A stretch of 64,000 nucleotides of DNA from Intestinirhabdus alba (GCF_009711095.1 NZ_WMJZ01000007.1:63601-127600); one strand, 5' to 3'. Shown: positions 38,045 through 46,755, counted from the stretch's first letter. Translations and numbers: made by a program. The notes: generated from the sequence alone by a model not told the origin.

Positions 38045-38284
38045 TTATCGTTCAAATAACAGGCCGATCAGCGTGTGATAATGGTTTTCCTCCTCTGGCC
38101 CGGCTGCTTGTTCAAGTCGGCTCAGCAATTTTGTACACAGCGATTTCCTGTTCAGGCTTTTTCCATCGGTGAGGATCTCAACCACGATTTGACCCAGCGT
38201 CTCCTGCTGGGTCGGTAGGGTAGCTTTATTGAAGTACTGGGCAATGGCATTAGCTGAATCTGAAATATAGCTGTTGTGATGCAT
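38045..38284 (-). CDS. ycgZ: YcgZ small regulatory protein
   Basis: This gene encodes 79 residues. TQQETLGQIVVEIL, RKSLCTKLLSRLE and the ending HTLIGLLFE closely match E. coli YcgZ. It is the first gene of the blue-light-controlled operon and is divergent from bluF. The upstream repeats at 38331-38356 are proposed BluR sites. Confidence 0.9.
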   Translation of the reverse strand: MHHNSYISDSANAIAQYFNKATLPTQQETLGQIVVEILTDGKSLNRKSLCTKLLSRLEQAAGPEEENHYHTLIGLLFER

Positions 38285-38330
38285 TGGTGGCTCCCGTTTG
38301 TTTCAATAATTTATTAAATTGCCGAGCAAG

Positions 38331-38356
38331 TTATACAAAGTTAGAAAAACTGTACA
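38331..38356. promoter_or_regulatory. proposed BluR operator at the ycgZ promoter
   Basis: TTATACA (38331) and CTGTACA (38350) are repeated at a 19-nt pitch, the same pitch as at bluR. They lie 47-72 nt upstream of ycgZ, where a MerR-type repressor would cover the promoter. Confidence 0.5.
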
Positions 38357-38458
38357 TAGAAAGGTTAAGTTTTGATGGGTTATTTTTTAGCTTTATGTGC
38401 TAACTGAATCTATTCAATAACATAAAAATCACATTTTACCGCTTTCAGACTGACCTGG

Positions 38459-38488
38459 TTGTACAGTTTTCGTCGCAAACGTTGTACG
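38459..38488. promoter_or_regulatory. proposed BluR-type repeats at bluF
   Basis: TTGTACA (38459) and TTGTACG (38482) occur at a 23-nt pitch about 140 nt upstream of bluF. The motif is the same as at ycgZ and bluR, but the spacing differs. Confidence 0.35.
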
Positions 38489-38627
38489 GCAGCTCCCGAA
38501 ACTGCCGGTTTCCCCGCCGCACGAAAACAGCGTGTAAATTTAATGTTAATAAATATAAGGTTTTACGCGACGCAAACCGACGCTTCTGGTAGGGTAGGCG
38601 TTCATCCCTCCTGTTACTGGAAAAATC

Positions 38628-39848
38628 ATGCTCACAACCCTCATCTACCGTAGTCATATCTGCGACAACGTCTCTTTCTCGTCGCTGGAAATGATGGTAG
38701 CGGCTGCCAGTCTTAAGAATGAGCAGGCCAGCGTCACCGGCATTCTGTTGTTTAACGGCAAGCACTTCTTTCAACTGCTGGAAGGACCAGAGGAGAGCGT
38801 TTTTCAGATATATCAGGCCATCTGCAGCGATCGTCGCCACTATAACCTGGTTGAACTGATGCGCGATTATGCCCCGGCTCGCCGCTTCGGTAAGGCGGGA
38901 ATGGAACTTTTTGACCTCAGAGAACATGACAGGGAAGAGGTGCTGCAGACCGTGCTCGATAAAGGCACCACCCGCTACCAGCTGACCTATAACGATCGCG
39001 CGCTGCAGTTTTTCCGTACCTTCATGCAGGCCACAGAGCAGGAGAATTACTTTGAAATTCCGCCGGCCGGCACCTGGGAGTTTATTGCCGACGGCGACGC
39101 CATCGCGCCGGAAACCCTCGCCCCCGGACCGGAGTCCGACTGCAGTTTCGCCTTTCAGCCTATTGTGGACCCCTTCGCCAGAGAGGTGGTCTCGCTGGAG
39201 GCGCTGCTGCGTACGGCCGCAGGCGAATCGCCCCAGATGTGGTTTGCCGGACTTTGCGGAAACGAAGTCTATGAGGCAGATTTACGAAGCAAACAGACCG
39301 CCTTTGCCATGGCGGGAGCGCTGAATCTGAACGGCCGCAGGCTGTCCGTTAATCTGCTGCCGATGACGCTGGTGAATATTCCGGGAGCGGTCGATACACT
39401 GCTGCGGGAGATCGCCGCCAACGGTCTGGTGCCGGAGCAGATCACCGTAGAGTTCACCGAAAGCGAAGTCATTTCGCGATTCGACGCCTTTGCTGGTGCC
39501 GTTCGCCAGCTGAAAAGCGCCGGCATCAGCGTGGCCATCGACCATTTCGGCGCGGGCTTTGCGGGCCTGCTGCTGCTGGCACAGTTTCAGCCTGACAGAA
39601 TTAAAATCAACCGCGAGCTGGTGGCCGACGTGCATAAAAGCGGCCCGCGACAGGCCATTATTCAGGCCATCGTCAAGTGCTGCTCCTCGCTGGAAATCGC
39701 CATTTCCGCGGTTGGGGTCGAGAAGGCCGAAGAGTGGATGTGGCTGGAGTCGGCCGGGATAACCCAGTTTCAGGGCCAACTGTTCGCCAGCCCCTGCCTG
39801 GGCGGCATTTCCCCCATCGCCTGGCCGGAAAAGAAAACCGAATTTTAA
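38628..39848 (+). CDS. bluF: blue-light sensor BLUF-EAL anti-repressor
   Basis: This gene encodes 406 residues. Residues 1-93 are a BLUF flavin domain with the key Tyr (LIYRSH, residue 7) and Gln (FFQLLEG, residue 49). Residues about 150-400 are an EAL-type domain (FAFQPIVDP, SLEALLR), but catalytic motifs are degenerate: EFTESE and IDHFGAGFAG replace ELTES and DDFGTGYSSL. This agrees with E. coli BluF, which does not hydrolyse c-di-GMP but binds BluR when illuminated and releases it from DNA. It lies between its target operon and bluR. Confidence 0.94.
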   Translation: MLTTLIYRSHICDNVSFSSLEMMVAAASLKNEQASVTGILLFNGKHFFQLLEGPEESVFQIYQAICSDRRHYNLVELMRDYAPARRFGKAGMELFDLREHDREEVLQTVLDKGTTRYQLTYNDRALQFFRTFMQATEQENYFEIPPAGTWEFIADGDAIAPETLAPGPESDCSFAFQPIVDPFAREVVSLEALLRTAAGESPQMWFAGLCGNEVYEADLRSKQTAFAMAGALNLNGRRLSVNLLPMTLVNIPGAVDTLLREIAANGLVPEQITVEFTESEVISRFDAFAGAVRQLKSAGISVAIDHFGAGFAGLLLLAQFQPDRIKINRELVADVHKSGPRQAIIQAIVKCCSSLEIAISAVGVEKAEEWMWLESAGITQFQGQLFASPCLGGISPIAWPEKKTEF

Positions 39849-39904
39849 CTTAATCTGCCCCCCGACAGCCGGTCGCTGAGAACGATGCAATAAGGAGGCG
39901 TTAA

Positions 39905-39930
39905 TTGTACAGCAGAAAATTATTTGTACA
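39905..39930. promoter_or_regulatory. proposed BluR autoregulatory operator
   Basis: TTGTACA occurs twice (39905 and 39924) at a 19-nt pitch, 60-85 nt upstream of bluR. The same motif is found at ycgZ and bluF, which suggests one regulator for all three units. Confidence 0.55.
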
Positions 39931-39989
39931 ATGCGGCTGATTTTGGTTAGGTTATACAGGGAAACGGTGTCTTCATCAGGAGGGACATT

Positions 39990-40721
39990 ATGGCTTTTTA
40001 CAGCATCGGCGAGGTTGCCGAACGATGCGGGATTAATCCGGTCACTCTGCGCGCCTGGCAAAGGCGCTATGGTTTATTAAAGCCCCAGCGCAGTGAAGGG
40101 GGCCATCGACAGTTTGATGAAGATGACATTAAGCGCATCGAAGAGATACAGCGCTGGATAAAAAGCGGCGTGCCGGTGGGCAAAGTGAAGGCGCTGCTGG
40201 AGAATGTGCAGCAGGCCGGACACGACGGTTGGCTGACGCTGCAGGAAGAGATGATGGCGCTGCTGCGCCGCGTCAAACCTGACGGCCTGCGCCGGTGGCT
40301 GCGCGGCGTCGCAGGTAACCATCCCGTCGACGCCGTCATCGATCGGATTATTGTTCCCGTTCGCCAGCGCCTTAACCTTGACCAGAACACCGCGCGCATT
40401 ATGTCCAGCCTGCTTGACGGCGTGCTGATTGATTACGCAACCCTCGCCATGCACGCCGTACGCGAAAGTACCGAAAAAGAAGCGCTGTTAATCGGCTGGG
40501 ATATCCACGATCGTACGCGGCTGTGGCTGGAGGGATGGCGGCTGTCGCAGCAGGAGTGGAATATTCATATTCTGGCGGAGCCGCTGGAATCTCCGCGCCC
40601 TGAGCTGTTTCCCGGCCAGCAAATCTTTGTCTGGACCGGGCACGCCCCGACCCGGCGTCAGCAGGAACAGCTGGAGCACTGGCGCGATCAGGGTTATCCG
40701 CTGATCCTGCACGGGCAGTAA
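39990..40721 (+). CDS. bluR: MerR-like blue-light repressor BluR
   Basis: This gene encodes 243 residues. The N-terminal MerR winged helix-turn-helix is [20 protein letters not shown] with wing [18 protein letters not shown]. The C-terminal region resembles a cobalamin-binding-like domain without the usual binding motif, as in BluR (YcgE) and MlrA. BluR represses ycgZ-ymgA-ariR until BluF displaces it. MlrA is a close paralogue, but the bluF neighbour favours BluR. Confidence 0.9.
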   Translation: MAFYSIGEVAERCGINPVTLRAWQRRYGLLKPQRSEGGHRQFDEDDIKRIEEIQRWIKSGVPVGKVKALLENVQQAGHDGWLTLQEEMMALLRRVKPDGLRRWLRGVAGNHPVDAVIDRIIVPVRQRLNLDQNTARIMSSLLDGVLIDYATLAMHAVRESTEKEALLIGWDIHDRTRLWLEGWRLSQQEWNIHILAEPLESPRPELFPGQQIFVWTGHAPTRRQQEQLEHWRDQGYPLILHGQ

Positions 40722-40746
40722 ACCCGGAAAGACGCGCTTTCTCTCT

Positions 40747-41223
40747 TTATTCCGCGCCGCCGCGCGCCAGTCTGCCGTACGCTTCATCAGTGACTGGTTC
40801 CAGCCATTCAGTGCCGGCCCCCGCTGCCGGAACCTCAACGGCAATATGCGCAAACCAGCTGTCGGCGGTGGCTCCGTGCCAGTGTTTGGTTTCGGCGGCA
40901 ATATGCACCACGTCGCCGGCGCTCAGCCGCCGGGGCGGCTGATTCCACTCCTGATACCAGCCGTGGCCGCCGGTCACCAGCAGGATCTGCCCGCCCTTAT
41001 GATGAATATGCCAGTCGTTGCGGCAGCCTGGCTCAAACACCACGTTGCCGATTTTCACGCCCTCAGTGGAGAGCATCGTCAGGTAGCTTGTGCCCTGAAA
41101 ATAGCGCGCGTAGGCCTTATTGATTTCCCCACGAGGAAAAATACCATTACCATCAAAGCGTTCATTCAATTTTTGATCCTTATCCGGAGATGTCCGGAAG
41201 GGGGCTTCAGGAAAGAGATTCAT
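40747..41223 (-). CDS. cupin-domain protein
   Basis: This gene encodes about 158 residues from the ATG at 41223 (MNLFPEAPF); starts at 41241 and 41262 are also possible. A single cupin barrel is clear: GCRNDWHIHHKGGQILLVTGGHGWYQ holds the HxH...E metal motif in outline (His-Ile-His, then Gln/Gly), and IAAETKHWHGA gives the second motif. Cupins of this type are often encoded with carboxymuconolactone-decarboxylase-like proteins, as here, where the 5' end overlaps the CMD gene by 17 nt. Substrate is unknown. Confidence 0.8.
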   Translation of the reverse strand: MNLFPEAPFRTSPDKDQKLNERFDGNGIFPRGEINKAYARYFQGTSYLTMLSTEGVKIGNVVFEPGCRNDWHIHHKGGQILLVTGGHGWYQEWNQPPRRLSAGDVVHIAAETKHWHGATADSWFAHIAVEVPAAGAGTEWLEPVTDEAYGRLARGGAE

Positions 41224-41836
41224 CCAGTACGGCTGCGGCATTGTCGGCGACAGCGGCACCACACGTTAGCCCCAGCCGGGCAATGAAAGCGCGCAGCTGC
41301 GCGCGGGTCAGCCCCGTATTCATACACATGGCATAGTGACTTTTAAGCTGACCGTTGACGCCTCCGAGGGCCGCCAGGGCAGAGATTGTCGCCAGCTCGC
41401 GGCTCTGCCAGTCCAGAACATCGCGCTGAAAGATATCGCCGAACAGATGTGACTTCAGGAAGCGATCGATCGCCGGTGCGAACTCAAACAACGGCCCGGT
41501 CACCGGTTTGCCAACCAGCCGGGTCTGGTTATCAGCTCCGGTCTGGAGACTCTCCATAGCCTCCGGCAGCGGCGAGGCGTCTCGTCCGATTTCATCTTCA
41601 ATTCCGTTCAGTCGCCGCTGCGCGAGGATCGCCATCAGCGCGCCAAGAGCGTTCAGGCTGCGGGGAAAGCCGGCATAGGCGTACAGCTGTACCAGGATTT
41701 CTTTGACTTCATTTACTGTCATACCAGCGTCAAGCGCTTCATTCAGCGCGCCGTTCAACTTTTCTGTCTCTCCGCTGGCGGTAAAAGCAGCAACAGGAAT
41801 TATCGCCAGCTGCTTTTTGTTCAGTGTGTCTTGCAT
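41207..41836 (-). CDS. carboxymuconolactone-decarboxylase-family protein
   Basis: This gene encodes 209 residues with two CMD-like (AhpD-fold) units: the first around NEVKEILVQLYAYAGFPRSLNAL, the second around ISALAALGGVNGQLKSHYAMCMN. No CxxC pair typical of AhpD peroxidases is seen. It forms an operon with the overlapping cupin gene and is divergent from a LysR regulator, which probably controls both. Confidence 0.8.
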   Translation of the reverse strand: MQDTLNKKQLAIIPVAAFTASGETEKLNGALNEALDAGMTVNEVKEILVQLYAYAGFPRSLNALGALMAILAQRRLNGIEDEIGRDASPLPEAMESLQTGADNQTRLVGKPVTGPLFEFAPAIDRFLKSHLFGDIFQRDVLDWQSRELATISALAALGGVNGQLKSHYAMCMNTGLTRAQLRAFIARLGLTCGAAVADNAAAVLDESLS

Positions 41837-41949
41837 GGAATTTACCTTTAGTCAGGAGCGTGAATTGTCTGCAGAAGAGTGTAGGCGACAGGGGATTAAA
41901 TGATAAGATGCGCAAATTGACATACACTTGTGCAAAAAATTCACCAGTT

Positions 41950-42894
41950 ATGCTGAAAGAGAAATTAAACGATCTGCAGGCTTTTGTCGTCGTCGCCAGG
42001 GAACGCAGCTTTACCCGCGCGGCGGCGCAGCTTGGCGTTTCCCGTTCGGCTCTGAGCCACACGCTGCTGGGGCTGGAGGAGCGGCTGGGCGTCAGGCTGC
42101 TGATCCGCACCACCCGGAGCGTCTCGCCAACCGAAGCCGGCAACCGTCTGTTGACCGTACTCGGCCCGCGCCTGGAGGAGATCGCCTCTGAGCTAACCTC
42201 GCTGCGCGCGTCCCGGAATAAGCCAGTGGGCACCGTGCGGATCACCGCCAACGATCACGCTATTGTGACCGTTCTCTGGCCCCGTCTCCATCCTTTGCTG
42301 TTGGAGTGTCCGGACATCAATATTGAGTTCAGCGTCGGCTATGAGCTGACCGACATTGCCGCGCAGCAGTTTGACGCCGGGGTGCGGATGGGCGATCGGG
42401 TGGATAACGATATGATTGCCGTGCGCCTGACCCCGGATGTTACGATGGCGGCAGTGGCTTCGCCAGGCTATCTGGTTAACCGCCCGTCAATCGTGAAGCC
42501 GGACGATCTGCTGGCGCACAACTGTATAAACCTGCGCCTGCAGACTCACGGTGCGCTCTATGCCTGGGAATTTGAGAAAGACGGGCAGGCGAGGGAGGTT
42601 TGGGTTAAGGGGCAGACCACCTTTAATAACACCTTTCTGATGATTCAGGCCGCGCTGGACGACGCGGGCATCGCCTATGTGCCGCTTGATCTGGTGGCAA
42701 AACATATTGCTTCCGGCGCGTTAGTGCAGGTTCTGATCGACTGGAGCCCGCGTTTTCCGGGATATTTTCTCTATTATCCCGACAGACGGCATCTGCCCGC
42801 AGCGTTTGAGCGGGTACTGGATGCGCTGCGCTGGAGCAATCAGCCGGACGCTGGGGGGAAGGGGAGTAAGTCCCTCGCAGGGCGGACAACGTGA
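41950..42894 (+). CDS. LysR-family transcriptional regulator
   Basis: This gene encodes 314 residues from the ATG at 41950 (MLKEKLNDLQAFVVVAR). The N-terminal helix-turn-helix is SFTRAAAQLGVSRSALSHTLLG and the family-typical VSPTEAGNRLL follows. The C-terminal co-inducer-binding domain is of the type seen in regulators of small-molecule reductases and CMD/cupin genes. The 113-bp gap to the divergent CMD gene should contain the shared operator. Confidence 0.87.
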   Translation: MLKEKLNDLQAFVVVARERSFTRAAAQLGVSRSALSHTLLGLEERLGVRLLIRTTRSVSPTEAGNRLLTVLGPRLEEIASELTSLRASRNKPVGTVRITANDHAIVTVLWPRLHPLLLECPDINIEFSVGYELTDIAAQQFDAGVRMGDRVDNDMIAVRLTPDVTMAAVASPGYLVNRPSIVKPDDLLAHNCINLRLQTHGALYAWEFEKDGQAREVWVKGQTTFNNTFLMIQAALDDAGIAYVPLDLVAKHIASGALVQVLIDWSPRFPGYFLYYPDRRHLPAAFERVLDALRWSNQPDAGGKGSKSLAGRTT

Positions 42895-42947
42895 CGGTGC
42901 CACCGGTTGTAATGAGATCTCGGTGAATAGGGGCAGGGTTTCTTCCA

Positions 42948-43334
42948 TTAATTCTCTGAACTATCCACCAGTTCACGTAAACACTGCGCCAACTGGTCTA
43001 CCGTTTTTTCTCCGATCGCTGCTTCAACCGTCAGATTTTCCAGCGTATTGTCAGTATCGTGAATACGGATGCCATTACGCCAAAGAAAGGTCATAGTAAC
43101 GAAAAAAGCAGTACGTTTATTGCCATCGTGAAAGATATGACCGCGGGCGATAGCGATCCAGTAAGTAGCCGCCAGCTCAAATAGATCAGTGACGCCTTCG
43201 TAGTGAACGCGATTCTGCACCCGATAAATCAACGCCTGTGCTCTGCCGGGGTCAGATAAACCTGCCACACCGGGAAAGCGTTGCAAAATTCGATCGTGGA
43301 AGGCAATGACTTCCTGTGCGCTGACCCAAATCAT
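42948..43334 (-). CDS. doc: Doc-family toxin (Fic fold)
   Basis: This gene encodes 128 residues, matching P1 Doc in length. The Fic/Doc catalytic motif HIFHDGNKRT (residues 66-75) is intact, with His66 and the Asp70/Gly/Asn/Lys/Arg set. Doc phosphorylates elongation factor Tu and stops translation. The start overlaps the antitoxin stop by 4 nt (ATGA). It lies about 2 kb from the dif region. Confidence 0.9.
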   Translation of the reverse strand: MIWVSAQEVIAFHDRILQRFPGVAGLSDPGRAQALIYRVQNRVHYEGVTDLFELAATYWIAIARGHIFHDGNKRTAFFVTMTFLWRNGIRIHDTDNTLENLTVEAAIGEKTVDQLAQCLRELVDSSEN

Positions 43335-43552
43335 CGGTCAGTCAGCGCCTTAATCGTGTGTTCATGCCGTTGCATGATGGCATCAAATTCCGTATCCAGT
43401 TTGGAATTTTGATAGGCCTCGAATTCGGCTTTGCTGATAAGCACGGCGGCACTGCCGTCACGACGGGTGATTTCAACAGGCTCACCATTTAACACGGTAT
43501 CCAGTACAGTGGAAATATTGGCTCTGGCCTGTGTGGTGGTGTAGGTTTGCAT
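43331..43552 (-). CDS. phd: Phd/YefM-family antitoxin
   Basis: This gene encodes 73 residues from the ATG at 43552 (MQTYTTTQARANISTVLD); the frame is open to 43600 over the operator. The N-terminal Phd/YefM DNA-binding fold is seen in NGEPVEITRRDGSAAVLIS, and the C-terminal tail should wrap and inhibit Doc. The operon is autoregulated in this family, and a palindrome is present upstream. Confidence 0.88.
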   Translation of the reverse strand: MQTYTTTQARANISTVLDTVLNGEPVEITRRDGSAAVLISKAEFEAYQNSKLDTEFDAIMQRHEHTIKALTDR

Positions 43553-43579
43553 AGTCCTCTCCTGATATGTACGAGTATA

Positions 43580-43600
43580 GTGTACGTTTAAATTGTACAC
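43580..43600. promoter_or_regulatory. palindromic operator of phd-doc
   Basis: GTGTAC-N9-GTACAC lies 28 nt upstream of the phd start. A further GTAC half-site occurs at 43569. Phd dimers bind such dyads to repress the operon. Confidence 0.55.
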
Positions 43601-43629
43601 TCCGAAACCATCACTAAACCTGACCGGTA

Positions 43630-44898
43630 TTACTCGTCAGGATCGCCATTCCTTTTTTTTAGTCTGGCCGCCAGCCAGGGCGCGGTGAGGCTGTGTTTAC
43701 TGCGGCTGACCTCTTCCGGCGTGCCGACCGCAATAATACGTCCGCCGTTTTCACCCGAGCCGGGACCGAGATCGAGAACCCAGTCGGCTTCTGCGGCAAT
43801 GCGCATATCGTGCTCCGCCATGACCACCGTATCGCCGCGCTGAACCAGCCTGTCGAGAACCCGCATCAGCTTGTCCATATCCGCCGGATGCAGCCCCGTG
43901 GAGGGTTCGTCCAGCAGATAGAGCGTTTTACCCCGTTGTACGCGCTGCAGCTCCCAGGCGAGCTTAATGCGCTGGCATTCGCCACCGGACAGTTCGGTAG
44001 CGGGCTGACCCAGCGTCAGGTAGCCGAGACCGAGCGAGGCAAGCGCTGCCAGGGAGCGCTGGATGGTGTCATTATTTCTGAACACCTCAACGGCTTCGTC
44101 AACGGTGAGGTCCAGCACGTCCGCTATCGTTCTGTTATGCCAGCGGACCTCAAGGGTTTCCTCATTGTAGCGTCGTCCGCCGCAGGCAGAGCAGGGCGCG
44201 CTTGCCTGGGGCATAAACATCAGTTCGATAGTGATCTGCCCCTGTCCTTCGCAGGCGGGGCAGCGGCCGGCGGGCAGGTTGAAGGAAAAGCGACTGGCGT
44301 CAAAACTCCGCTTTTTCGCCTCATCGGTATCGGCAAAGAGCTTGCGCACGGTATCAAAGAAGCCGGTATAGGTCGCCAGGTTAGAGCGCGGCGTGCGCCC
44401 GATGGGTTTCTGGTCGATGCGAACCAGACGTTTCAGGGAGGTCCCGCCTGCCGTGATCTTACCCTGTACCTCCGGCACCAGGCTGTCCTCCTCTGACTCC
44501 TCATCCTCCGGGGTTTTGTCTAGTCGCTGAAGCAACGCCGGGAGCACCCGGGCCAGAAGCGTGGACTTGCCCGAGCCGGATACGCCGGTGATGGCGGTCA
44601 TCCGTTCAAGAGGGATGCGGACATCCAGCCCGTGAATGTTATTGCAGGTGATTTGCTCAAGCTCCAGCCAGTGCTCGGGAAGTCGACGCTGGCGCAGACC
44701 CGGACGGTGTTAGATTGTGTCAAACGCCAGGGAGGATTTACCCGATCCGGATATCCCGGTAAAAACCACCATGGCATCACGGGGAAAGGTGAAGGAAACG
44801 TCCCTGAGGTTATGCGTCCTGGCTCCATGTACAGTGACGCCGGTACGGATATCCTCAGGCTGTGCATTTATGCTTTGTGATGGTTTTTCTGATGACAT
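43630..44898 (-). pseudogene. UvrA-like ABC protein with internal deletion
   Basis: The first 62 codons (from 44898) encode the start of a UvrA-like ATPase, ending [15 protein letters not shown] at the first Walker A region. A TAA follows at 44710-44712. The same frame then continues with HRPGLRQRRLPEHWLELEQIT and the entire second half: Walker A GVSGSGKSTL, a zinc motif CPACEGQG with CSACGG, the signature LSGGECQRI and LDEPSTGLHP. The junction falls where family members read DTIYAEG, so TA plus the next base forms the stop. One deletion removed roughly the first ATPase's remaining domains. The 323-residue part from 44601 might still be made, but it cannot form a normal UvrA. Confidence 0.85.
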
Positions 44899-45131
44899 TG
44901 GTTCCCCTGATAATGCGTCAGTCTGTCGATATTATTAGTTTCGCCTTTCATGCTTGTGAGCAACACGAAACTGCATGAGTGAGTACATGACTGTCCTTAC
45001 ATTCATAATGGGATATGAAGTAAATGTATAATGAACATAAGGCAAGAAAAGGGATGCCTGTCAAGAATTCGTAACATGTTGATTTGTGAAGAAGCAGCTA
45101 TCTAAGATGAAGTTATTGGGTGCTGTAGGGT
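44899..45131. other. AT-rich approach to dif, no gene
   Basis: No coding frame is credible in these 233 bp between the UvrA-like pseudogene and the left Xer site. The sequence becomes clearly more AT-rich than the flanking chromosome. Confidence 0.5.
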
Positions 45132-45159
45132 ATTTAACATAATATACATTATGCGTACT
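45132..45159. other. left dif/Xer site (hybrid)
   Basis: The XerD arm ATTTAACATAA (45132-45142) and the centre TATACA are identical to the enteric dif consensus read in this orientation. The XerC arm TTATGCGTACT differs from TTATGCGCACC at two positions. I infer a chromosomal XerD half joined to a phage-derived XerC half. Confidence 0.85.
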
Positions 45160-45211
45160 ACGGTATAGCTATGCCAATTCTGTCCTTGTTTCCTTTATCA
45201 TTGAGGCAGTT

Positions 45212-46072
45212 ATGGCTTGTACACGTCCGCTAAATGCCTATCAGACGGCCTCGGGGAAAGTGTTTTTTACACCGAGCCGGGATTCTGTATTTATACAGTT
45301 GCCATGTGGTCAATGTGTTGGTTGCCGTCTTGCCCGTTCTCGTGAATGGGCTGTGCGGTGTATGCATGAAGCATTCATGTATGAGGAGAATTGTTTTATC
45401 ACGCTGACCTATGCGGATCAGCATCTGCCGTTTACTGAGAACGGCCTTCCCACGTTGAAACGTGATGACCTGACGCTGTTTCTTAAGCGACTGCGTAAGC
45501 GTTTCAATCATAAGATTCGTTATTTTGGCTGCGGTGAATATGGCTCTAAATTAGCGCGTCCTCACTATCATCTGGTGCTTTTTAATCATGACTTCGCTGA
45601 TAAAGTTTTATTCAAATCAGGTAAGTTCCCTTTGTTTGTGTCCGGTGTATTACAGGAATTATGGCCATTTGGGCATTCCATTGTCGCTGGCTTTTCATTC
45701 GAGTCTGCTGCGTACACGGCTCGCTATTGTGTTAAGAAAATTAATGGCGATAAGGCTGATGCGCATTATCAAGATAGAGTTCCTGAATTCTCGTGCATGT
45801 CCCTCCGACCTGGAATTGGCTATGACTTTTTCATCGAATACTATGATGACATCGTCAATCATGACAAGGTTGTTAGCCGTGGTGGACGCGCTCAACAGCC
45901 GCCCCGCTATTACGACAAATTACTCTCTGGCTGCGACCTGGAACTCTTACAAGCTAATAAGGCGAGACGTAAGGCAAATGCTAAACCTTTAGATCCGTGG
46001 CGTTTAGCTGATTTAGATAAATTCAATCTAATTAAGTTTAATAATATGATGAGGAAATACGAGAATGGCTAA
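45212..46072 (+). CDS. gokushovirus replication initiator (VP4), unit 1
   Basis: This gene encodes 286 residues. It is a rolling-circle initiator of the HUH class that nicks the origin of the double-stranded form and becomes covalently bound. The HUH motif is RPHYHLVLF, and the catalytic tyrosine region is AYTARYCVKK, with two Tyr and Lys. The N-terminus MACTRPLNAY and the CGQCVGCR cysteines are conserved with unit 2. The stop overlaps the VP5 start by 8 nt. Confidence 0.92.
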   Translation: MACTRPLNAYQTASGKVFFTPSRDSVFIQLPCGQCVGCRLARSREWAVRCMHEAFMYEENCFITLTYADQHLPFTENGLPTLKRDDLTLFLKRLRKRFNHKIRYFGCGEYGSKLARPHYHLVLFNHDFADKVLFKSGKFPLFVSGVLQELWPFGHSIVAGFSFESAAYTARYCVKKINGDKADAHYQDRVPEFSCMSLRPGIGYDFFIEYYDDIVNHDKVVSRGGRAQQPPRYYDKLLSGCDLELLQANKARRKANAKPLDPWRLADLDKFNLIKFNNMMRKYENG

Positions 46073-46316
46073 TCTGTATACTATTTTTGACCGTGATTTA
46101 CAGTGTGATGTTTCATGCTTTTTAAGTAATGATAATGGTCAGGCTTCTGATGTGTTTGTCGTTTATTGTTCCAGCCGTCCCGCAGGTTTGCGGCATTTTG
46201 ATTTATATGAAGTTGCTGACCTTCAGTATATGGATAATCAGTATCGCGTTTTTAATTATGAAGAACGTATGTATGTCCGGTCTTTCGTGGAGCCTGATAA
46301 AGATGGTCATCATTAA
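46065..46316 (+). CDS. gokushovirus VP5-like protein, unit 1
   Basis: This gene encodes 83 residues starting MANLYTIFDRDLQCDVSCF. It corresponds to the small VP5 reading frame between Rep and scaffold in gokushoviruses, proposed to act in DNA switching or binding. The copy in unit 2 has the same length within two codons and conserved PAGxRxxDLY. It overlaps both neighbours. Confidence 0.8.
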   Translation: MANLYTIFDRDLQCDVSCFLSNDNGQASDVFVVYCSSRPAGLRHFDLYEVADLQYMDNQYRVFNYEERMYVRSFVEPDKDGHH

Positions 46317-46755
46317 TTCCCGTTATCGTCATCCGGCTGCGGCCGGAATTACGTTTACTGAGCCTACACTGACACAACAGCATTTTGCTCAGGAGACTGA
46401 TATTAACCAGATTGTCAGACGTGCAATCAATACCGGTGATGTTTCAGTTTTTACCCCTGCGGATCGTTCTGAGTTTTATGACTGTACGGTTTATGAGGAC
46501 TATCAGTCTTCGCTGCATTTTCTCAAAGAGATTGAGGATGATTTCTCCTCCCTGCCCTCTGATATTCGACGTCAATTTAATGACCGGGCTGACAATTATG
46601 TCCGGTTTATGACTGACCCCGCTAACGTTGGTAAAGCGGTCGAACTTGGCTTACTACAGGGCGGAGAGAAGTCGAAACCGCAGGCTTCGGCTTCGGATCC
46701 GTCCGACCCCGCGGGAGCGCCGCCGGAGGCGAAAAAACCCGAAAGCGATGCATAA
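46303..46755 (+). CDS. internal scaffolding protein (VP3), unit 1
   Basis: This gene encodes 150 residues from the ATG at 46303 (MVIINSRYRHPAAAG), aligned with the VP3 start of unit 2; the frame is open further upstream through VP5. VP3 directs procapsid assembly and leaves before maturation. Conserved segments are GITFTEPT, INQIVRRAINTGD and FYDCTVYEDYQSS. The C-terminus is disordered and rich in Pro, Lys and Glu, ending ESDA. A covarying hairpin follows the stop. Confidence 0.88.
   Translation: MVIINSRYRHPAAAGITFTEPTLTQQHFAQETDINQIVRRAINTGDVSVFTPADRSEFYDCTVYEDYQSSLHFLKEIEDDFSSLPSDIRRQFNDRADNYVRFMTDPANVGKAVELGLLQGGEKSKPQASASDPSDPAGAPPEAKKPESDA

Noticed and set aside
44598..44867. An 89-codon frame overlapping the UvrA deletion junction.
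   Set aside because: It reads the UvrA-like DNA in a wrong frame; the conserved Walker A and flanking motifs are in the other frame.
45588..45992. Alternative-frame open frames within VP4 of both units.
   Set aside because: Different positions and no alignable peptide; they appear to be consequences of Rep codon use.
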